DNA from: Megaleporinus macrocephalus
Taxonomy: Eukaryota; Chordata; Actinopteri; Characiformes; Anostomidae
Length of the DNA: 64,000 nt
NCBI GenBank assembly: GCA_021613375.1
Contig: CM038716.1
Coordinates: forward strand, 6,160,894-6,224,893
Reading direction: 5' to 3'
Shown: piece after piece, positions 1 to 13,100 of the stretch
How the letters are laid out: every line of letters starts with the position of its first letter
Numbering within the stretch: position 1 is the stretch's first letter
The notes under the pieces: model-generated
Databases searched by the model: none
What the model saw: only the letters and a program-made list of their open reading frames with translations
Told to the model about the DNA's origin: nothing
Program-made: the position numbers and the translations under genes

Positions 1-1905
1 ATCTCTGTAGTGTTTGAACTGATCTCTGCAGAGTTTGAGCTGATCTCTGCAGTTTGAACTGATCTCTGCAGTAGTTTAAGCTGATCTCTGTAGTGTTTGA
101 ACTGATCTCTGCAGTGTTTGAACTGATCTCTGCAGTAGTTTAAGCTGATCTCTACAGTGTTTGAGCTGATCTTTGCAGAGTTTGAGCTGATCTCTGCAGT
201 GTTTGAACTGATCTCTGCAGTTGATTGAGCTAATCTCTGCAGTGTTTGAGCTGATATCTGCAGTGTTTGAACTGATCTCTGCAGTTGTTTGAACTGATCT
301 CTGCAGTGTTTGAGCTGATATCTGCAGTGTTTGAGCTGATATCTGCAGTGTTTGAGCTGATATTTGCAGTGTTTAAGCTGATCTCTGCAGTGTTTAAGAT
401 GATCTCTGCAGTGTTCGAACTGATCTCTGCAGTGTTTAAGCTGATCTCCGCAGTGTTTAAGATGATCTCTGCAGTGTTTAAGATGATCTCTGCAGTGTTT
501 AAGCTGATCTCCGCAGTGTTTGAGCTGATCTCCGCAGTAGTTTAAGCTGATCTCTACAGAGTTTGAGCTGATCTCTGCAGTGTTTGAACTGATCTCTGCA
601 GAGTTTGAGCTGATTTCTGCAGAGTTTGAACTGATCTCTGCAGTAGTTTAAGCTGATCTCTGCAGTTTGAACTGATCCCTGCAGTGTTTGAACTGATCCC
701 TGCAGTGTTTGAACTGATCCCTGCAGTGTTTGAACTGATCCCTGCAGTGCTTACGCTGATCTCTGCAGTAGTTTGAGCTGATCTCTGCAGTGTTTGAGCT
801 GATATCTGCAGTGTTTGAACTGATCTCTTCAGTTGTTTGAACTGATCTCTGCAGTGTTTGAGCTGATATCTGCAGTGTTTGAGCTGATATCTGCAGTGTT
901 TGAGCTGATATCTGCAGTGTTTAAGCTGATCTCTGCAGTGTTTAAGATGATCTCTGCAGTGTTCGAACTGATCTCTGCAGTGTTTAAGCTGATCTCCGCA
1001 GTGTTTAAGATGATCTCTGCAGTGTTCGAACTGATCTCTGCAGTGTTTAAGCTGATCTCCGCAGTGTTTGAGCTGATCTCCGCAGTAGTTTAAGCTGATC
1101 TCTACATAGTTTGAGCTGATCTCTGCAGTGTTTGAACTGATCTCTGCAGAGTTTGAGCTGATTTCTGCAGTGTTTGAACTGATCTCTGCAGTAGTTTAAG
1201 CTGATCTCTGCAGAGTTTGAACTGATCCCTGCAGTGTTTGAACTGATCCCTGCAGTGTTTGAACTGATCCCTGCAGTGCTTACGCTGATCTCTGCAGTGT
1301 TTGAGCTGATCTCTGCAGTGTTTGAGCTGATCTCTGCAGTGTTTGAGCTGATCTCTGCAGTTGTTTAAGCTGATCTCTGCAGTGTTTGAGCTGATCTCTG
1401 CAGTTGATTGAGCTGACCCTGTGGTGTTTGAGCTGATCTCTGCTGTGTTTCAGCTGATCTCTGCAGTGTTTAAGCTAATCTCTGCAGTGTTTGAGCTGAT
1501 CTCTGCAGTGTTTGAGCTGATCTCTGCAGTTGTTTAAGCTGATCTCTGCAGTGTTTGAGCTGATCTCTGCAGTTGATTGAGCTAATCTCTGCAGTGTTTG
1601 AGATGATCTCTGCAGTGTTTGAGCTAATCTCTGCGGTGTTTGAACTGATCTCTGCAGTGTTTGAATTGATCTCTGCAGTGTTTGAGCTGATCTCTGCAGT
1701 GTTTGAATTGGTCCGACAGTGTTTAAACTGGTCCCTGCAGTGTTTGAACTGATCCCTGCAGTGTTTGAACTGATCCCTGCAGTGTTTGAGCTGATCTCTG
1801 CAGTGTTTGAGCTGGTCTCTGCAGTGTCTGAACTGGTCCCGATAGTGTTTGAACTGACCTCTCCTATGCTTGAACTGATCTCTGCAGTGTTTAAATTGAT
1901 TTTTC
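1..1905. repeat. 21-bp minisatellite in dync2h1 intron 19 (continues left)
   Basis: About 90 copies of a 21-bp unit, gtgtttgagctgatctctgc plus a, most with a PstI-type CTGCAG. Because 21 is a multiple of three, the plus strand is open as repeats of FELISAV; this is not a gene. A larger repeat is visible: the stretch from about 240 to 740 recurs about 548 bp further on (for example 285-545 against 833-1093). The array stops about 30 bp from the exon 19 donor and continues past the left edge of the window. Confidence 0.97.
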
Positions 1906-1934
1906 AAGTCTGCACTGGAATCTGAGCTTCTTAC

Positions 1935-2050
1935 CCTGAATGGATTTTCTTAGAGTTGCCAGAAGAGTATCAAACAGTTTCTGGATCAAGTCGTCGATCA
2001 CAGCCTTCACTGGCTCACAGTTCACCGTGATACAGTCCACTTTCTCCACA
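1935..2050 (-). CDS. dync2h1: dync2h1 coding exon 19 (last in window)
   Basis: 116 nt; completes a split Ser codon and ends phase 1. Encodes [20 protein letters not shown], then [18 protein letters not shown]. Matches [28 protein letters not shown] of the family. Acceptor gtacag|TGTGGA, donor TTCAGG|gtaaga. About 30 bp past the donor, intron 19 turns into the 21-bp minisatellite. The next exon must be left of position 1. Confidence 0.96.
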
Positions 2051-5000
2051 CTGTACACACACAGACACAGAAATAACCATAGCAACAGGAATGAGTGTGT
2101 TGGATATCTAGTTATGAGCCCCCTTGCCTTACTTTAGCATTTGGGACTGTCCCAGTGTCCCATCATGTCTGTTCAACCAGTCATGCATAGATATCGTACA
2201 ATTCCCTTCCTGTAACCTGGGATGCTTGTGTGTGTTTACCTGGGCAGGCGTTCCGACTCTTTCCCTTTGACTTTGAGGGCTTTGAAGTTCCTCTCCCAGT
2301 CCTGAGCGCTGTGTAGGTTCTTTTCTGCTAGAGATTCCATATCCACCTGCCCCAACACAACCCACTCCTGCACGAAAATACAGACACAGTACAATTAATT
2401 TATTACTTATTATTATTATTATTATTCTGATACGGCGTATTCCACTCTCATTGCTTTAATAATATAAGCATTTTGTGCATACTTTCATTTTAATGTGAGT
2501 GAATATCATTATGTCCACTAGAGTTTTAGAATTTTGGTTGAGCGGAAGAGGGAACGGTGGTTTATAGACATAGATCTGATGTCAGGGTTTATTCTATCGA
2601 CAGAACACGCTGTGAAATTTGCTAAAAGTCACGTCCAGTCTGGGGCTTCCCCTGCTTTGAGGACACTAGTTTTGCTGGGGAACGCAGTGGTGTATTCCCA
2701 TGTGCTTCTGCATGTGGACGGTACAGTCCCATGTAAGTCCATGTCCATGGGGTGGAGTCCCTGTACAGACGCTATCACTGTACAAGGTGATGTAATGTTT
2801 TAACTTAAAATAGTAAGTAACACTGCTGTCTTTAGGTTTTGAGTGAACTGAACCTCTAGTGAGTTAAGAAAACCAAAAGCAGTGTCTTATGCTCTGTTCA
2901 TTCATCCATCTATCCATCCTTTCATTGTGTTCCGCTTTATGCTGCTAGTCTGGTTACTATCAGGATTTACAGGGCTCTTTTCATGCTAAGATCCTGTTGG
3001 ATCACAGTTATTTAGACCCACCACAGTAAAGGCAGAGCTCAAGCACTGATAAGAATACACTACACTGCCAAAAGTATTCGCTCGTCTACCTTCACACATG
3101 TATGAACTTGAGTGACATAACATTCTTAATCCATAGGGTTTAATATGATGTCGGCCCAACCTTTGCAGCTATAACAGCTCTAACTCTACTGGGAAGGCTT
3201 TTCGCACAGTAGAAGCAGTCTGCATGACTAGGTACTTGGTTTTATACACCTGTGGTCATGAAAGTGATTGAAACACTTGAATTCAATTATTTGGATGGGT
3301 GAGTATATAATCTCTGCAGTGTATGTTTAAACCTTTATTCTACAGTGTTTGAACTAATCTTGGAAATGTCTGAACTGATCTCAGCAGCATGTAAACTGAT
3401 CTTGAACTGGTGTCTGCAGTGTTTGAACTGATCAGTTGAACAGTTTGGAGGTCTGTAGTGATGGACTCTGTAGAAAGTTGGTGACCTCTGTGCACTATGC
3501 TCCTCAGCATCTGCTGACCCGCTCTGTCATTGTACGTGTTCTACCACTTCATGGCTGAGTTACTGTCGTTCTCAATCACTTCCACTTTGTTATAACACCA
3601 CTGACAGTCCACTGTGGAATATTTAGTAGTGAGGAAACTTCACCACTGGACTGGGGCGTCCTATCACAGTACCACGCTGGAGTTCATTGATTAAAAACAA
3701 AACAAAACACAGGAACCAGGCTAAACCTTTACCTCTATTACATTAAATTAACAAATCTATCTGGAACGTAGGTTTCATACAGTACAAATATCTGACCAGT
3801 GCATCCATTTTTTTAGGTTTAAGGCATGAATGCAATTTGTCTACATGGTAAGACAACTGTTAATAATGTGGAACATAATTAAAATAAGAAGTAATCACAG
3901 CTCCTACCATTTAAACCTGCACTCTTTCACCTTTCAACTATTGCAATAACAGACAGTGTAAACGAATTCAGTACGGTCCAGTTAGAGGAGATTTCCTCAG
4001 GCCAGTTTGGACCGTAATCATTTCTAACGTATGTTATGATTCAGAACCATATGATTCAGTATACTGAAGTAGCCTGGTATCAGCATCTTATACCATCAGC
4101 TACTGAAACACCAACACATCACACATACCATTCAGTATATTTCAGTATATTTACTGTTTAAACGCTGAACTGAAATGCTGAACTTCAAATAAATGCTTTT
4201 TTCATCACTTTAAGTAAAAACAAGGGCTACAATAAAAATGCTTTTGAAAAAAGTGTATCATGAAGCGTTTATTTATAATAAAAAAAGTAAACAAAATGTT
4301 TAGTCTTGTTAACTGAGTTTCTTTTAATTAGATCTCAGAACATATGAGTTGTTGGTTTGCTGTCTGTGGGAAGTATAAACATCTCAGTCTCCGTCCATTC
4401 CTGGTGGAAAAGTTGTTTTTCGCCGTCGACTTTCCTTTTTTTAGAGCCACCATCTCACTCGCTGTATTCTCCGACTGCTGCTTCTCGCCTGTGTGAGCAC
4501 CACGCTCTAGAGTCTGCACAGATCTGATTGGCTGAGGAGTACGTTTGGTGATTTTACTACACACGCGATTGGTCTGTGAGATTACTGCGCCGTATACCGT
4601 AAAGAGAGGTTAGGTTCCGCCGCTGAAAATAAACACAATCAAAATTAAATCGTTCTTAATAGTTTATCAGTTTGGGTCCGCGTTGGACAACGACTGGGTC
4701 TGGACCCGGACCGCGGTCCGCCTATTAGTGACCTCTGATATAGAGAATGTGAGAATGTGAACGGGCTACAGCCAACAATCTTTGGTCTCTCACTACAGAC
4801 CAACAAGAATGAATAGGCCCAAGAACTATGTTTTACAGTGCAGTCCAGTGTGTGTGTGTGTGTGTGTGTGTGTGTCTGCATGAGTAAAAGCCAAGCTGAC
4901 GTATGTGTGGTGTATATAGCATTCTCATTCCTTTCACTTCCTCTTCCCTTCTTCAAACTCACTCTGCTTTCTCTCGGTTTCTAAACTGTGAGGTATGTAA

Positions 5001-5357
5001 ATGTCTCTTTTCGCTTTTCCTGTCCTGAGCTCGAAGTTTCCACGCGGGCTGCACTTCCCTCTGAGCGCTGAACCGCAGCAGACACTGACAGCAGCACTTT
5101 TCTTTCTAGTCTTCCCTTCTTTCTAGTGCACTGCTGATGGGAGACGCTTGATAACGTCTCCCGAGTTAAATTTCTTTCTTCAGGTCAAGATTTTCTCTCA
5201 GGAGAAATAAAGTTAATCCCAATACTGTGGTAACAAAGTTTCACCGGCTCAGTGAGAACAACCTACTACAGTTATAAGAAAGCGCTAGTGCACATGAAGC
5301 TTTGGCCACTCTTGATTAAACTCTTTGAAAATGGAGTGTTTATTAGACCTTTAACAG

Positions 5358-5391
<34 letters not shown>

Positions 5392-8300
5392 CAAGAAAAG
5401 TGCATTTCTTTAAGCAATCGCTGGAGGGTGAAGTGTGAAGAACGAGGGATGAATAAATGACAAGTAAAGATGGGTGTAAAGGGTGTTTGAGAATCTGCCC
5501 TGAGTGAGCACATGCAGTTTTGGGGCTGTAGGTTCAATGATGTTTGGGTTCGGCCAAAAATGAATGGGATCCTATGGGAGGAATGAGGGATGAATAAACA
5601 ACAAATAGAGGAGTGTGGGTCAGTATGTCTGTGGATTACGTCTGGGGATCTGCCCTGAGTGAGAACATGCACTTTGTTGGCTGTAAGGTGAAGGACACCG
5701 TGTTTGGGTGTGCTCAAAAATGAATGGGACTCTATGGGGGGAAAAAGAGGAATTACTAAAACGACAAAAAGACGAGTCGCGGTCAGGGGTCAGCCCTGAG
5801 AGGGTGATTGCCGGATAAGCAGAAGTATCTTAAATGAGCGTGTACATTTCCATTACATTTATTTTCTATGGGAAAAAAATCCCGGAAAATCTGTAGCTTT
5901 CCGAAATCCGATTAAAAAGCTGTATCCAAGCCCAAATCACATAATCAGCAAAACAACTGCAGCAAAAATCAAATCAAATAAAAGAATCATATACAGTGGA
6001 ATAACAATATAGTACATTATAATTATAAATATATAAATAATAAAATAATATTTGATAATAATAATAATAATATTCAATAACACTTCCCATGTATATGAGT
6101 TTTGTTTTGTGTCATATTTGCTATGTCTGAAATTGTTTGCAGCATTTGAAAACATTCAGAACACAATGTTTTAACCCTCTATACGCTGAGATTACTTTAA
6201 ATGTTTACTCGACTCATTTCCAACTAATAAAAGAACATTCTTCCACATTCTGGTTTTACTAAAATGTAGAACAAAGGGTGGGTTTGTGCAAAGTTCAGCT
6301 GAACATCAGGTTTTCTGGGGAAAACGTTATAACAGTGATGATTTACAGTCTCAAAAACTTGTGTATTAAATATGATTCACTTGGTGGTAAAAGGTTCAAG
6401 CAGGCGGAAGGTTCTCGTGGGGGGGGAGCGAGGGGCTTTAGTGTGCATCACTGAAAGAGAAGTTCCTTTTATTAAAATGTTACTAAACCAAGTAGCAAAG
6501 ACCAAACGCTGCTGTATTAACAGCTGCCCCAGTGTAGTCAGACCACGTCCAGCACTAGACGTCTTCATTACTGTAAGTTGCTACAGTATGTGATCTTATT
6601 TTACAGTTAAACAACCCCTCCATTCATCCATCAATGGAGCAAATCCCAGCGTCATTGGATGAAGGTGGGGTACACCTTGGACAGGTCGCCATCGCATGGC
6701 CAACACACACTCACGCACACACTCACACCTACAGCAGTTTAGAGTGAGTGATCAACTTAACATGCATGTGTTTGGACTGTGGGAGACCGGAGTACCCAGA
6801 GAAACCCACTCAAGCACGGAGAGAACATACACACTCCACACAGAACCACCCGGACCGGGAATCCCACCCAGATCATCTTACTGTGAGGACCACACTAACC
6901 ACTACACCACCACACTAACCACTACACCACCATACTGACAACTACACCACCATACTAACCACTACACCACCATACTAACCACTACACCACCGTACTAACC
7001 ACTACACCACCATACTGACCACTACACCACCATACTAACCACTACACCACCGTACTAACCACTACACCACCATACTAACCACTACACCACCATACTAACC
7101 ACTACACCACCGTACTAACCACTACACCACCATACTGACCACTACACCACCATACTGACCACTACACCACCGTACTAACCACTACACCACCATACTGACC
7201 ACTACACCACCATACTAACCACTACACCACCATACTAACCACTACACCACCATACTAACCACTACACCACCATACTAACCACTACACCACCGTACTAACC
7301 ACTACACCACCATACTAACCACTACACCACCATACTGACCACTACACCACCATACTAACCACTACACCACCATACTAACCACTACACCACCATACTAACC
7401 ACTACACCACCGTACTAACCACTACACCACCGTGCCTCCCCTGTTAAACAACCCCCACTACTAAATGAGTGAAGTTATTAAGTTTTAGAATAACTCCTAG
7501 AAATAAAAATACTAATAAATTGAAATTGGCGAAGTGTTAGTAGGGGAAATTTTGACATTAGGAAAATACTGAAATATTGAATATCGGGATATTATGTTTA
7601 GTGATACTGTATCGATTCTCAAAAACACAGTATCAATACACAGATTCCTGGCAGACAGTGAATCATTGTGTGTTGTGTTTAAACCTCTGACCACTAGATG
7701 GCAGTGTTGTAATCCATTTTCAGCTCCACTCCAACATTAACAAGCAGCACAAGGGTGCAAGGCTATTGTAAGTATTGACAAACCTGTTCATACAGTGGTG
7801 CGTTTTTATAGTAGGGATTGAAAAATCGCAATATATCACGTTGCATGCAGTATATCATGATATGTTGAATCGTGACTGCTGTATCACAGTACATAGTGTA
7901 TCGCCAGGTTCTTGCCAATACACAGTCCTAGTGTTAATGCATGTTTTCCCGAGCGCGGTCTACCTTGAACGTGTCCTGCACGCTGAGCAGTCTGCTGAAG
8001 AGCTGTTCGGCTTTGCTGTAGACGGTGAGGAAGCTGTCGGCGTTACGGTCAATCATTCGGCTGAAGATTGATTCCTCCCCCGGCTCGCTTACGCCTTTGA
8101 ACTGGTTGGGGATGCTGATGAAACGCTTCATCTCTCGGTAATATTTCGCCCTGACCTCCTCAAACGCTGGACGGAACTGCAGACGGCCGTGCCTGCACAG
8201 ACAACACACAGTGTACGTGAGCTGTGGATGTGGATGTGTACTGTATATGCACAACCTGGTGTGGAGCAAAACGTATCATAGATTAATTACGTAGCCAAAC

Positions 8301-10043
8301 AGGATCTAGTACAACAGTCATGTTTTTTTCCTATAGCAACATCAAATGTACATCTTTGACACTAATCATATATTCACTGTCTGATTACTGAGCTGGGTGT
8401 GCACAGAATCTCCCTCAGTCTTTCAATAATAATAATTGAACCCTTAAGGTTTAAACAACAGAAAATCATATTACATTAATTGCATTGCAGACATTTGATC
8501 TACCAAGTAATCCTTCTGCCCGTTACGATTAATGTATGGAATCATTCTGTGCTCGCTTGGCCCCAATTTTTTGAAAATGAAATTGTTTATTCTAGAAACA
8601 AAGTTTGGTAATACTTCCTTTTCCAGCCCCCTTAAGTTCTGGGTATTAAAAGATAAGTGCAAGATACAAACTCCAAAACAGAAGGTAATTATTTCGGGCA
8701 GGGGTCATTAGAACTCAGTAAGGTCCAGTTAGAGGAGATTTCTTCAGGCCGGTCCGGACCATCATTATTTCTAACTTGTGTTATGATTCAGTGGTGTATC
8801 CTGTTTACTGAAGTAGTCTAGTATCAGCATCTTATACCATCAGCTACTAAAACACCTACACATCACGTACCGTTCAGTACATTTCAGTATATTTACTGTT
8901 TAAACTGAATGAATTATTTATAATCATTATACTTCTAATAAAAGTTTCTTTTCCTCACTTGAGGTAAAAACAAGAGCTACATTAAAAAGTGTTTATTAGG
9001 TGTTTATTAATAGAAAAAGTACACAAAGCGTGCGTCTTCTTGTTAACTCAGTTTCACATCCTGTTGGTTTGGAGCCGCCTGTGGAGAATAAACATCTACC
9101 TCTCTCCATTCCTGCCTTAACAGTCGCTCTTCACCGTCGACTTTTCTTTTCTTAGAGCACGATGTTCTTTCTCCGACTCGCTTTACTCTCTGACTCTCTG
9201 GCTTCTTGCATTGTACCTCGCCTGTGCGTGTGCGCCGTTCTCCCGAATCTACACAGATCAGGTGATTTTACAATGTATTCGATTGGTCTGTGAAGTTACC
9301 ACGCAGCAAAGCCCGTATATCATAAAGTCAAGAAAAGTTCTGTCTCTTAAAATAAATACCATCAAAATTAAATCCTTCTTAATAGTTTATCGGTCACTGA
9401 CGTTGTCCAATGCGGACCCATTGGACAATTGCTTTGGAACTCACCATCATGTTACCCTACCTCAGTCCACCTATAAGTGACTTCTGATTTAGGGTAACTT
9501 GATGGTGAGCTCCAAAGCAATCTAACTAAATTACTCTGAAATACATTACAGGTTCTAGATATTAACAGAGTAAGTAGGAACTAAGTAAGTATGTTGGACA
9601 GACTGCACAGCGCTGTGTAATTATTTTGGGTCAATCTATGACAAATGATTGTAGATGAATTAAATACAGAGCCTGTACCGGTTTATTAGCCAGAAACTAA
9701 ACTGAATCTAGGTTTTATTTTACTGTGGTTCTACTGGGTTCTTACTGTTTACTTCAAAAAATCCTTGTACTATGAAAAAGCTATGATGCATGTATGATGG
9801 GAGAGACTTCATTAGGGGCTGAACTACTATTTTGAAAGGTTTTGTGAAGTCACGGAAGTAGAAAGTAGAGAGAATAGAGAAAGCTGCATTGACTAATAGC
9901 TGATGATGCCATTAATAAATCCGAATATCAAGCTAGTCGACTTGTATAGTGTATTTTCACTATAGTGTGTGTGTATGTGGGTGTTTCACTGCACGGATGG
10001 GTTAAATTCTAATAATTCTAATTACTTAGATCATAACATCATG

Positions 10044-10124
<81 letters not shown>

Positions 10125-13100
10125 ATAAAATATAATATTATATATTAGATAATAATATATAATATATAAGTATATACGTATGTAAGTAAAACCACACTTC
10201 TATAATAAATAGAATGTTTATTTAACAAACACCTTTGAAATAAAACACAGGGGGAACTAATAATGTTAATGAGAACGTTGATTCGTGAACTGTGTAGTCA
10301 GGAAAGGGTGGTTGGTGGGTGGAGGAGTCATACCAGAATTCCTCTTAAGGTCATGTGTGTTTATATATCAGTAACCCGACTGTGGTCAGTTGGAACATCC
10401 CTCTCAACAGACACCTGCAGAAGAGCCTTCTTTCTAAGTATTTGGTGGTGCCCCTAGGCTGTTGTCCTGCCCCCCACTATGGGAAAGCCTGCCCTAGAGG
10501 GCACACTGTAGGGGAGAGTGTAGGGCACTGTGATGTTTTCTTTTCACTGGTCCGGATCAGTTAATGAGTTTGTTTACTTGGAGCGTTTCCTCCTCGGTTA
10601 AGTGTGTTTTCACACAGGCAAAAACCCAAACGCACCAAAATGCGTCCCAACAAACCACATGAGCATGTTGTCTCCTCTGATTGGTCAGAGCTGTCTGGCG
10701 TGCAAGCTTGAAAGTAAACACAGGGAGAAGATCCGGTTTACCCAAACTACTGCACAGTTCTTGTAGAGCGTATCACGGGGCAGCGGCAGAGACAGCATCT
10801 GTTCATAGCTGTAATAATAATCTGATAATATACCAAACTACAGTCCACCTGCAGACCACCCAGCTCACTCCAAACATCAAGTAGACAACGTCCCTCACTG
10901 CTAGTCCAAGAGAGACCTCGCTTCATTGTCCTCGCCCTGTTAGCTGCTACAGTTCTCCAGTTCTCTGTTTACGCCATCTGCCGCATCCCATAATGCAAAG
11001 CACACCTGGCTGCAGGAGATGTTAAGATCAAACTTGTGGAGGACACCTAATACTTGGGTCGGATCGAGGTCACATCACGTTCTCACCACAAACAAACCAC
11101 TATGGAGTACGTTTGGAACCGGACCAAGACCAGCTCCTCTCGAGGGTCTCAGTGCGGTTGTTTTGGCCCGGACCCGAGTGTGATTACTATTTTCACACCT
11201 GCCAAAACAAACCACACCAACGAACCAGAGTGCGTATTAACCGGACTAACTAGTGCTGGTGTGAAAACGCCCTGAGACGGAACTTTGTTACATTGTTTTC
11301 ATCACAGAAGCGTCTGTAGGGATTGTGAGGACACCTATATAACACCACTTCCTCCACTGGAGGGCCATTCATTAGGAAACTTCCCCACATGCCCCCACAT
11401 AAAGGGACCCACTTTACAGCACCACATCATATTTTATCCTCTGGAGGGGCACTTTTCCACTGCAGGTGCACTTAACTGATCTCACCTGCAGGAGTAGCCT
11501 ATATAGCGCTATACTAAAATCACGGGAACCCTTGTTCACTGGAAGGGCACCCATAGGGAATGTAAAGTTAAACCATTGTAAGGGCACCTTATAGAACACT
11601 ATCACTTTATTTCTGCTATAAGAGCACTCATTAAAGCACGTTATCAAATTTCCATACTCTTCTTGCTCACATCGTCACAATGTATTGCATGATGCGCCAT
11701 ACAGGGCACACAGGGGGTAATAAACACCAGCCAGTAGGGTGTTTTCCTCATTTTTGCCACTTAGAGACATTATTTCAACCATTATTTCTTCTGAAGTGCA
11801 CCGGGGGGCGCCAGTGCACTTCAGTGCAAATCAGATAAACGCTCTTGCAACTCAATATCGGGTTACCCAAAGTAATTATCTACAATCCTGGTTTATTCAT
11901 CAAATTAATGTTTATATTTAATTTGTAGTGGATCATTTAGGTCACTTACATTAATACGTAATAACTAGAAAGGTGAAATTCCTGAAGGAAACGCAGGACG
12001 GTTGCGTGGAAACAACAAATAGAGGAGTGCGGGTCAGTATGTCTGTGGGTTAGTGTTTGGAGAGCTGCTCTGAGTGAGTACAGACAGTTCAGAGGCTGTA
12101 GGGTAAACGAAACCTTAATGTTTGGGTGCAGCCGAAAATAAATGGGATCCTATGGGAGGAACGAGGGATGAATAAACAACAAATAGAGGAGTGCGGGTCA
12201 GTATGTCTGTGGGTTAGTGTTTGGAGAGCTGCTCTGAGTGAGTACAGACAGTTTGAAGGCTGTAGGGTAAATGAAACCATAATGTTTGGGTGCAGCTAAA
12301 AATGAATGGGATCCTATGGGAGGAATGAGGGATGAATAAACAACAAATAGACGAGTACAGGTCAGTATGTCTGTGGATTAGAGTTTGGGAATCTGCCTTA
12401 AAAGAGTACATGCAGTTTGGAGGCTGTGGGTTAAATGAAACCATGAAGTTTGGATTGGTGTGACTAAAAATGAATGGGACTCTATGGGGAAAAAAGAGAG
12501 ATGGAAAAAAAACAACAAACAGATAAGTGTGGGCCGAACTAACACGACAGGCATGGTCAGGGGCTTGTCCTGAGTCAGTGTATGCAAAATAGTGTCTGTC
12601 GGTCAAGCAGAAGTTCAGTAGATTGGTGTGCACTTTTCTATCCTATTCATTCTCTATGGGAATGCATCAAGCATAAAATGCATAAACGAAATCTGTTGTT
12701 TTCCAGAATCCAATCATCCGATCAATTAGATCAAAAAGCTGTATACACGCCTGAATCACGCTATCAGACCGGACAGTCTGGAGCTGGAATGGTGATGATA
12801 TTTTGACATAGTTGAAACATAGTTGCATAGTACCATAATAACTATCCCACTCACTTGAAGACGAGGTCTATGTGTATTTCTGGAAGGTTCTTGTTGAGGG
12901 CCTCCAGGCCCACCTGGTACTGATACTCCAGAGCTTTGTACAGCTGGTGGTTCCAGTGCTGTCTCCATGCACGCATATCACTCACACGGATCCCCTGAAA
13001 CACAGCAGCGTTCAGAAACGCCCATTAACTTACTTATAAAGCTGTATGTTTACAAGAGGACGTGACTACAAAGCCAAAATTAATATAGGTAATTAATCTG

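Noticed and set aside
285..1907. Small frames in the 21-bp array (FELISAV and FKHCRDQ repeats)
   Set aside because: By-products of the intronic minisatellite on both strands.
8471..8662. 63-codon minus-strand frame in intron 16 as a possible extra exon
   Set aside because: Exons 16 and 17 join in frame without it, and its sequence has no match to the dynein tail.
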